64,000 bases of DNA from Micrasema longulum (taxonomy: Eukaryota; Arthropoda; Insecta; Trichoptera; Brachycentridae): positions 1 to 64,000 of the forward strand of contig JAGVSM010003995.1 in NCBI GenBank assembly GCA_022494885.1. The letters are read 5' to 3'. A program made the translations under genes and the position numbers. Below, piece by piece: positions 57,801-64,000 of the stretch (the stretch's first letter is position 1; each line of letters starts with the position of its first letter). Below the pieces are notes generated by a model. It saw only the letters and a list, made by a program, of their open reading frames with translations. It did no database searches and was not told the origin of the DNA.

Positions 57801-60800
57801 TTGCGTATGCACTTATTTTGTAGCAGTATATTTTCCATTTTGCTTGGTAATTACTACAACTAGGCAGCTTCAAAATAGCATTTGTTAATAACTCACTAAA
57901 TAAGTTTTTTTTATGTTCCTCTATCAATGCTTCAATTATTAAGGAAAAGTCATGATTCAACAAATCATATTATAATGATTTGACTAGTTGAATAAAAGTA
58001 AACCAATGACTTGTTTTCAACAATGTTTATTATTAACCTGCTAGCTAACCGTGTGCTTTTGTCTATTCTCCATAATTAATTTACACAAAATGAATGTTTT
58101 CGGTTTTTGATTAATTTTTATACTGTTTGTAATATTTACGATCTTTCGAAAGAATGCTTAATTTGTATCCACGGGATGGAAAAAAATCTGTTTCAGACGG
58201 AAGTCGGAATTACAAATTATAACAATGCAACATAAAAAAATCTTCGTTCTTTTGTTAGAGGATATGGTTAAAACAAACAGCCTTCATATCAAGCCTCTTT
58301 CTAATCAAGCTCGCGTCCTATAGTTCTGGCATATCTTGCCTACATTTTTTTAGCAGTGGACAGCGTTTATTAATTCATATAATTTTACGTAAATTTTTAC
58401 CAATCTAAAAAAAACCCTATATTTATCACAATTGTTTTATCCGTTTTTCAGAGGTCCTCGCAGGGATCAGTGCGTGAGCTGTCCTGCAGGATGGCAGTTG
58501 GCAGCAGGAGAGTGCCACCCAGAGTGTCCTGAAGGATTCTTTAAGTCTGACTATGGGTGCCAGAAGTGCCATCACTACTGCAGAAACTGCCACGGTAAAG
58601 GATTTGAGCTTTACGTCAAGTCACTATATAAATTTTCACAAACTATTTTCATGATTCTGCTTTTTGCTAGCAATGAAGATGATCTGCAATTATTGACAAC
58701 AAAGGTCTACGGTGTATGTAAGGATAATGTTTTGCTGTTGATAAATGAAAAAAAAATGGTATTTGAAAGCTATGAAAGAATGACCTAATGTGAGGTCATT
58801 GTGGACGGAAATATTCTGAATAAAGTGAATGAATGTGTACCTGGTAAGTTTGTTTATACGGAATGGAAAGACTGAAAAAGATATTTAAAGGAAGACAAGT
58901 GTTGGGAACAGAGCACTTAAATCAACCTTGGCAAAAATATTTTACTCATTGTCGTCCGTGGACGGTAGCTGCTCATTTTTTAAATTTAAAATTTCAAGTT
59001 TGTATTTTGTCTATTGTTTTTTTCATTCTAATTAGATATGTAATTGAGGGTATAAAAAGCAAACTTAGAAATCTTTACCAAAAACTGAAAAACTATTGAT
59101 GCCAAAATAAACTGTGCATAAAAACCAACTTATCTTAAAAATAGCGTAATTAAGAACCGTCTCTAAATCTTGCAAAAACGGATTTCAATTATACTACTTG
59201 ATACCGCAAACTAAAAATTCTCCATCGAGTTAGTGAAGCACAATTTTAACAAATCTCACAACTTTTTTTTCCAAAATTTTTCGCAAATATCTCAGTAACT
59301 CTTTTAATGGAGATTTCTTCGTTTGCTTCTAATACCCTCAATTATCGATTTTTTTTTCTGAATTAAAATTTAATTAATAATGTTATACTTAGAAACTGTT
59401 TTTTCTTTCAGGCGAGGGTCCATTGAAGTGTACGTCATGTCCGCCACATTTCATGTTGGACGGGGGTCTGTGTATGGAGTGCCTCGGCTCGCAGTACTAC
59501 GACACACCGACACAGCTGTGCCGGACGTGCCACGAGGCGTGCCGGTCGTGCTCGGGACCGGGAGCGTTCAGTTGCATCGCGTGCGCGTATCCGCTCCGGT
59601 TGGACAGGTGAGCGTTCCTTAAATACTCGTATCTCGTATTTATCATTTTTTACAAAAGACTCGTTAGAATATTTTGTATGCGGAGATATTCAGACGAACG
59701 CGATTATAACTAGTTATTTCATTATTTGAACGTTATTTCAATTATTAAATTATTATTTCCGTGCATCTCTAAACAGGTTCATCCAGAGTTGGGCTTCCTT
59801 ACACGAAAGCGCCAAGATTTTCTCTCCTAAGTTGACATTACGGGGACATTTTGGGCCGCCAACTCCTTAATAATATAAGACCGCCATGTTGCTGGGGGTT
59901 TATTGTCTCTACCTCAGGGATGTTAATACTCTCTGCATATCCTGTTTTTTTTCAGCTTTTAAGCTATCAGTGTTACTTTGAATGACCCTTTAATATAATC
60001 ATTGAGTGCAGCAATTGTTCCTTGGGATGGTGTCCAGCAATCTGCACTATAAAACGTTGCAGTCTTACCTCTATTTTGTAAACTTTGTTTTTAAATCTAA
60101 TAAGCATCCTTTTTATCATTGAGTACACCAGAAAGTGTTTTCTGAATAATAAAAATACAATGTTATGAAAATTAAAATACTGAATTTAGTTTTTAATTTG
60201 AATTTTCAGCAGTGACCCGGTTTATTCGTTACTGACATCGTCAGACTGGTGTCGGTTACTGGTTAAAATTAATAATAAAACTAAAAAAACTAAATGTAGT
60301 AATATTACCCTAGAAGCATTTATTGTTGGCAATCAGTAAGGCCAATGTAAGTCACGTCGGCCGTACTGATTGCCAACAATAAATGCTACTAGGAGATTAT
60401 TTCATTCAAATGCAGTTCCACCAAAAAATGTCAGTAGAAAAATTCACTCCCGTATTCAGAGACTAAACTTAAAGTAAAGAAAGTACATTCTGATCTCATA
60501 CTCATGTTAAGTCTACATAAACTCTCTTTGCGAAATAAACAATGTCGGAAAAATTATTTCGTTTGCCGACGACACGGTTTTGTTATTTGAGGCTGGTGAC
60601 TAGAATTCTGTCTTTCAGAAAGCAAACTGTGGTAAAAACATTGTTAAATAATGGCTAGATGAGAATTTTCTTACACTTAATATAAATTAAACAAAATATC
60701 TGCATTTCGTTTAAATAATAATTCTTTTTATATTATATTATTTTAATAATTTTGTATAATAACATAACAACTTCTGCAACGGGTAGATTCCATAAAATAC

Positions 60801-63666
60801 CTTGGTGTTATCATTGATAGGAATTTGCGATGGGAGGCTCAGGTCCAGTCACTAAACTCTAGGTTGAGAAATCTGTGCCATCTATTCTGCTCTCTTAGAG
60901 ACATTCTTGATATTGGCACTCTCAGAAGTGAGTATTTTGCTCTGTTTCAATCCACTGCAACCTATGGAATAACTGATTGGGGGAGTTACGCGGCATCTAT
61001 TTTCAAACCTCTTATAATTTCACAGAAATTATTATTGAGAATAATATTCCGGCGCACTTCAACATACCCGTCAGAACAGTTGTTCCAATACATGAAAGAG
61101 CTAGGTATGAGACAGCTGTACCTAAAAGAAGCACTTACAAACTTCTGGACAAACAATAAGGAGAGGTCTCAGCAAAATGTCCGTACGAGGTTTTCCCAGA
61201 GCACGAATTATGACATACCCAAAACCCGTAAGACTTTTGCACAGAGACTTATATCATTTATCGCACCGAGAGCATTCAATATTTTGGAAGAGCGTATTAA
61301 GCTCTCAAGGACAAAAACTATTTTCAAGAAAGGACTGGATTTTCCTTAGTAAGAAGAATTTCAGTAGGAAACTCCTTGATGATTTTCCGAATGTTTGAGT
61401 TTACTGTTGAGTTTAATATTGATGTGCCACAAATATATATATATATTTATTTTTAAATTATTTTTTTATGGTTCTATATTTGTGGTGATATACTTCTGTG
61501 TCTGCGTCATCTAATTGCTAGTCCCATCTCAACACGGGACTTTTAGTCCCATTGAGTTGGGACTCATGTCTCAAATAATGTACAGTAAACTTATGTATTT
61601 AAATGAATAAAGAAATATGCCTAGAATAACTTGAAGGTAAGGGCAATGGAATTTATTTTCCTCATCTTGAGTTTTATCTCTAAATACGGGCATCAATATA
61701 CTAACATGTTATTGTGATTAATAATGATACAGGAGAAAACTTATGGCCATGAATATATATTTCAGATTTTAAGTTACAAAAATTTATAAATTGACAAAGT
61801 TAAGAAAAACTCATAATATTATTAAGCAATTTTATGTGTCTGTGTAAGAAAAAATATAATTCTGTGTTTGAAGTAAACCAGAACCTTGGGCAAATACATT
61901 CGACTCTATTGCATTCAATGGTGATTCTTCACTGTAATATTTCATTGTCCCGGGACAGGCGCTTAAAGCGAAAGACTGATCACCTTAGTTTTCATGCAAC
62001 AAAAATATTCGAATATGCTGGAATAATCTGCATCACTGCGTGCGGATAGGGAAATTATACAGATAAAAAAATTTCACTTAACAGTTGATTGATGCTAGAT
62101 GATTGAGATATATAGTAGCAATGAGATGCCCCATGCGCCTCTGGGTGCAGAAAATAAAATCATGATGACGACGATGATATTAAGGTTCCACAGCAAACTT
62201 GGAATGTTCTATGACCGTAAATTTTTTGTTGAGACGTGAAATTCAACCGAGGAATATAATTTTAAATTTTAGAAAGTATTTGAACTGTCATTTTTTCAGA
62301 TCTTTCCAAGACATTTTCCCTTTAAAATTCATTTTTACACCTTTGATAATTTCAAATTGGATTCTTTGGCTCAAAAGCATTCCACTCTAAAATTTTGATA
62401 TCAAACAATGAAACGGAAATACTAATGAAATCAGAACAATTATTTTTTTAATTTGCTCTCGAATCAGCGTTGACAATACACTTGAACCGTAAAAAGTGCC
62501 ATTGTCTGGTATAATAATATTCAGCATTGCGCTGTCAGAGTTGGGCTGTTTACCGGTTCAATTAGGGTTCAAAACAGTTAGGAAAATTTATAATTAATTT
62601 TCCCGTTCCTTTGTAATTTTCCTGCAATTGAATTCGCAATCAAATCGAATAGGCAGCAGAAATAACTGCATTACAATTTCAGAGCTGTAGTGCCAAGTTT
62701 ATATTTAAATATTTCTGAATAACAAATGTTTTTCTTTCTTCTTTTTCTTATGGTACCACTCCATGGTAGAGGTTTGCCATCAACATGGTCATTTTAATTT
62801 TGTCAGCAGACGTTCTGATTGAAATACACAAACACCCAAATAACATAAACCGACTGACTAAAAGTAAGCTCAACATGGTTCCCGGCAATACACACTACGG
62901 AAATGACACGAAATGTGCCGACTGCGACACGGTACAAATTACAAGTTTGTACCTATAAAAAATTGCAACATATTACAACCGGGATGAAGAACATTTTGGG
63001 GAAGATAAAAGAGAAGTCTAGGCATCTACAAGGCTTATTATTAACATCTATATTTCTTCAATTCGTTCATCTGTTAATGTTTGTGAAGTTAAAGAGCTGA
63101 AACTTTTATTTATGCGAGTGAGATTCATTTAATTAAATTATTTCACCTACATACTAGACAACGCCTGAAAATTTTATTTTTCAATTTCTACACTTCTTCA
63201 TGGACCAGGTGGATTTATCAACAATATTTTGAGTTTGTCTAAATTTTTGCAGACAAGGACTGGATTCAACTACCTGGGGAGCTGTTAATTTTAACATATT
63301 GCTTTTGTGTATCTATAAAATATAACATATTTTTATTTACTTTTTAAACAAAGGTTATTTCATGCCATTTATAAACAGGTTTTTCTAAAATTTGTAGTTA
63401 CCAACTTGTGTCAGAAATCCGACGATATTACACGTTCAGTATAATAAATATGGCCATCGAAACTGACTCCAATGTTATGAATGCTGCAACTCTTGGGACT
63501 GGTGCGATATATTTCTTTCACATTTTTCGCAGACTGAACAACCAATGCGTGCCATGTTGCGCTGAGAACGCCCCTCCACTGGCCGCTAATGCCAGCATAG
63601 CCACCGGCCCAGGGGGGACGCCCATCGCAGGGCCGGGAGACTGCTGCAAATGTGACAAGGAGACTG
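45665..63666 (+). CDS. Fur2: Furin-like proprotein convertase (Furin 2-like), internal exons
   Basis: Calcium-dependent S8 endoprotease of the secretory pathway that cleaves precursors after basic motifs such as RxKR. Twelve exons splice in phase: 45665-45824, 50415-50718, 52858-54024, 54107-54294, 54383-54539, 54619-54774, 54894-55009, 56458-56620, 57618-57788, 58452-58594, 59412-59607, 63533-63666 (3055 nt, about 1018 codons). Visible in order: catalytic His (HGTRCAGE), oxyanion Asn (SGNGG), catalytic Ser (GTSASAP), P domain, then about ten furin-type CxxC Cys repeats. The long Cys-rich region points to Furin 2 or a PCSK5/6-like type rather than a short furin. Missing: signal, prodomain and catalytic-Asp exons at the 5' side, and the transmembrane and tail exons past the right edge. 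Exons differ strongly in GC content. The symbol is inferred from architecture. Confidence 0.88.
47380..47790 (+). mobile_element. RTE-like LINE C-terminal relic
   Basis: In shifting frames the plus strand gives [23 protein letters not shown], 'RIIKWRPWANKRSIGRSLKR', [14 protein letters not shown] and EWRRLEE-like peptides. These are a very typical insect RTE ending. Several frameshifts and stops; dead. Confidence 0.75.
48050..49145. mobile_element. hAT-like non-autonomous element
   Basis: The left end CAGGGGTGGACAACTAAATC and right end, read inversely as CAGCGGTGGCCAACCGG, resemble hAT terminal inverted repeats. The interior from about 48500 to 48850 is shared with 16.1-16.4 kb. No intact transposase. 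The target duplication was not clear by eye. Confidence 0.5.
49684..49868 (+). mobile_element. tRNA-derived SINE, family 2, inserted in a LINE tail
   Basis: CGGGTTGTGGTCTCCTGGCT, a B-box-like region, then 'CACTCTACCC' and 'TTCCCATTTTCTAATAGTGT'. Immediately upstream is an RT-tail peptide ([11 protein letters not shown]), so the SINE landed in or next to an old LINE. Confidence 0.65.
50415..50718 (+). CDS. Fur2: Furin exon b: oxyanion Asn
   Basis: Encodes [13 protein letters not shown], then [18 protein letters not shown] (substrate-pocket region) and [10 protein letters not shown] with the oxyanion-hole Asn, then [10 protein letters not shown]. It enters in phase 1 and leaves in phase 2. Its third codon positions are mostly G or C, in contrast to the next exon. 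Confidence 0.95.
50719..52857. other. Furin intron between exons b and c
   Basis: No exon. A family-3 SINE fragment lies at about 51385-51560 ('TTGGACTGGCACCTGAAGCC'). The rest is AT-rich with no recognisable features. Confidence 0.5.
52858..54024 (+). CDS. Fur2: Furin exon c: catalytic Ser, P domain, linker, first Cys motif
   Basis: A 1167-nt exon. It begins [20 protein letters not shown], has catalytic Ser in [13 protein letters not shown] and [10 protein letters not shown], then the P domain (about QHICKSQE to KWQLIFYGT). The usual RGD of furin P domains reads RGN ([16 protein letters not shown]). A Ser/Thr/Asn-rich linker of about 100 residues follows, then [12 protein letters not shown], the start of the Cys-rich region. 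AT-rich codon use. It enters and leaves in phase 2. Confidence 0.96.
54107..54294 (+). CDS. Fur2: Furin exon d: Cys-rich repeat
   Basis: Encodes [26 protein letters not shown] and CLTCAPAH, then CPDGYYE. One furin-type repeat with CxxC pairs. Intron of 82 nt before it; leaves in phase 1. Confidence 0.93.
54383..54539 (+). CDS. Fur2: Furin exon e: Cys-rich repeat
   Basis: Encodes [30 protein letters not shown] and CPPFTYE. One repeat; leaves in phase 2. Confidence 0.93.
54619..54774 (+). CDS. Fur2: Furin exon f: Cys-rich repeat
   Basis: Encodes [31 protein letters not shown] and [14 protein letters not shown]. One repeat; enters and leaves in phase 2. Confidence 0.93.
54894..55009 (+). CDS. 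Fur2: Furin exon g: short Cys-rich repeat
   Basis: Encodes [16 protein letters not shown] and [13 protein letters not shown]. It is shorter than the other repeat exons (116 nt); leaves in phase 1. Confidence 0.92.
55010..56457. other. Furin intron with hAT-like element
   Basis: A 1.45-kb intron mostly occupied by the hAT-like unit at 55419-56367, with a nested family-3 SINE at about 56065-56292. Confidence 0.5.
55419..56367. mobile_element. hAT-like element with GTGACCGACCGAA ends
   Basis: GGTGACCGACCGAAGTTTTG at the left matches the right end read inversely (AGTGACCGACCGAAACAATA), and both continue into a Gly/Thr-like 'CGGTTTTGG' inner motif. About 0.95 kb, no coding capacity. A family-3 SINE (tRNA-like head on the minus strand, 'CAGGTTCGATTCGCG') interrupts it. 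Confidence 0.6.
56458..56620 (+). CDS. Fur2: Furin exon h: Cys-rich repeat
   Basis: Encodes [33 protein letters not shown] and [11 protein letters not shown]. One repeat; leaves in phase 2. Confidence 0.93.
57110..57420. repeat. Tandem repeat, unit about 110 bp, three copies
   Basis: 'ACTTCTTAACACTGTTC', 'TTTATATTGTATTTT' and 'ATGTTGTTTATATACTCATC' recur in order at roughly 110-nt spacing. The block lies in the furin intron between exons h and i. An AAAAT-type microsatellite follows at about 57450-57512. Confidence 0.65.
57618..57788 (+). CDS. Fur2: Furin exon i: two Cys-rich half-repeats
   Basis: Encodes [20 protein letters not shown], then [16 protein letters not shown] and [14 protein letters not shown]-rich at its 5' part compared with exons c-h; leaves in phase 2. 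Confidence 0.93.
57789..58451. other. Furin intron between exons i and j
   Basis: AT-rich, 663 nt, nothing recognised. Confidence 0.5.
58452..58594 (+). CDS. Fur2: Furin exon j: Cys-rich repeat
   Basis: Encodes [36 protein letters not shown] and CHHYCRNCH. One repeat; leaves in phase 1. Confidence 0.93.
58785..58940 (+). mobile_element. RTE-like LINE fragment
   Basis: The peptide [13 protein letters not shown], then FVYTEWKD and [12 protein letters not shown] pieces match the outer LINE at 36.3-37.4 kb (QVEEFVYLGSVFT). A dead fragment in the intron between furin exons j and k. Confidence 0.6.
59041..59343. repeat. Foldback element of about 300 bp
   Basis: AATTGAGGGTATAAAAAGCA at the left pairs with TGCTTCTAATACCCTCAATT at the right. 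Pairing extends about 33 nt with a few mismatches (GCAAAC..AGAAATCT). It resembles a miniature inverted-repeat transposable element and ends about 70 nt before furin exon k. Confidence 0.65.
59412..59607 (+). CDS. Fur2: Furin exon k: Cys-rich repeats
   Basis: Encodes [33 protein letters not shown] and [15 protein letters not shown], then [12 protein letters not shown]. Strongly GC-rich third positions; leaves in phase 2. Confidence 0.94.
60309..60392. repeat. Near-perfect 84-nt hairpin
   Basis: Arms of about 34 nt (CTAGAAGCATTTATTGTTGG at the left, CCAACAATAAATGCTACTAG at the right) around a loop of about 14 nt. Only a few bulges or mismatches. Shape and size resemble a microRNA precursor or a tiny foldback element. 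Confidence 0.75.
60470..61640 (+). mobile_element. Non-LTR retrotransposon, RT C-terminal half and 3' UTR
   Basis: An RT catalytic motif of the FADDT type lies near 60560. Then come [20 protein letters not shown] and an open frame at 60825-61349 with [13 protein letters not shown] and '[10 protein letters not shown]', the usual LINE ending. The tail to about 61620 includes 'CCATTGAGTTGGGACTCATG' and AATAAAG. The upstream half is frameshifted. It is the least decayed LINE in the window. Confidence 0.75.
61930..62175 (+). mobile_element. SINE family 3 fragment
   Basis: Shares 'TGATCACCTTAGTTTTCATG' and 'CACTGCGTGCGGATAG' with the copy at 24700, but no tRNA-like head is preserved. Confidence 0.45.
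63533..63666 (+). CDS. Fur2: Furin exon l: end of the Cys-rich region
   Basis: Encodes [19 protein letters not shown], a Gly/Pro/Ala-rich stretch, and [11 protein letters not shown] before a GTAAGA donor. It leaves in phase 1, so the gene continues past the window, where the membrane anchor would be expected. GC-rich. Confidence 0.88.
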
Positions 63667-64000
63667 GTAAGAAATCTGATTAGGACTATAGCGCGGGTGT
63701 TTGCTTTACCTGGAGAATATTTGTGGGCACCAGACAAGGGCGTAACCAGAATTTTCTCCAGCATACAGTTTTTTGTTAGTTGGTTTTATTTAAACATTTA
63801 TGCTTTTTGAACTTATCCTAATCTTATTTTAGCACTAGCATACGTGAGTTTTAACAAAATTTTTACAAAATTTATTTTCCAAAAATATTTTTAGGTTTTA
63901 GGACCCTCTCTTTTTGGAACATACTTGTCATACAGAGACCAACTAGCTGATTTTCTATCATTGTTAAACGTAACCAAGTTTCTATCCTGCGTAAGGCGCT
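63667..64000. other. Furin intron, right edge
   Basis: Sequence after the last donor; no further exon is recognised before the window ends. Confidence 0.5.

Larger units (their letters stand above)
59608..63532. other. Furin intron with LINE, hairpin and SINE
   Basis: A 3.9-kb intron. It holds a coding-like minus-strand relic at about 59770-60070 (peptide [15 protein letters not shown], family not identified), the hairpin at 60309-60392, a LINE at about 60470-61640 and a family-3 SINE at about 61930-62175. I see nothing recognisable in 62180-63532. Confidence 0.5.

Overview
The window is AT-rich animal DNA with spliced genes, GT-AG introns, tRNA-derived SINEs, non-LTR retrotransposon tails and DNA-transposon relics. 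The proteins look insect: Gly189-type chymotrypsin-like S1 proteases and a furin with a long cysteine-rich tail. The species cannot be named from the sequence. All gene models below were built by hand from splice sites, reading-frame phase and family motifs.

Left two thirds (about 4.2-41.3 kb): a tandem array of secreted chymotrypsin-like serine proteases, all on the minus strand, called SP-A to SP-E here. They share one five-exon plan: a short signal exon ending in phase 1; a pro-region, activation site and His57 exon ending in phase 2; an Asp102 exon ending in phase 0; an exon of 147 nt in four of five genes; and a last exon starting exactly at the Gly-Asp-Ser-Gly-Gly motif. SP-A, SP-B, SP-D and SP-E can be read in frame from start to stop (320, 266, 269 and 257 aa). 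SP-B must splice over about 6 kb holding a dead duplicate of its own last two exons (Ser195 to Thr, plus stops). SP-C has an unusual charged pro-region of about 165 residues with a furin-type Arg-Pro-Lys-Arg site. It is followed by a dead Asp102 exon, an intact 147-nt exon, and then a TIR-bounded DNA transposon where the catalytic-serine exon should be, so it is probably a pseudogene or a non-catalytic homologue.

Right third (45.7-63.7 kb): twelve phase-consistent plus-strand exons of a furin-like proprotein convertase, most like insect Furin 2. They cover the part of the S8 domain with the catalytic His, oxyanion Asn and Ser, then the P domain and about ten furin-type Cys-rich repeats. The exons for the prodomain and catalytic Asp are not visible upstream, and the transmembrane and cytoplasmic end lies beyond the window. 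If the missing 5' exons lie left of the window, the protease array is nested antisense in a furin intron.

Introns and spacers are dense with repeats: at least three tRNA-derived SINE families, several LINE 3' ends (one nested in another), two copies of an IS630/Tc1/mariner-related element, hAT-like elements, several foldback elements including a long near-perfect hairpin at 12.0-12.2 kb, and a tandem repeat of about 110 bp. The proteases are predicted to be secreted zymogens, probably digestive. The furin would act in the secretory pathway at basic sites. A substrate link to SP-C is possible but is only inference.
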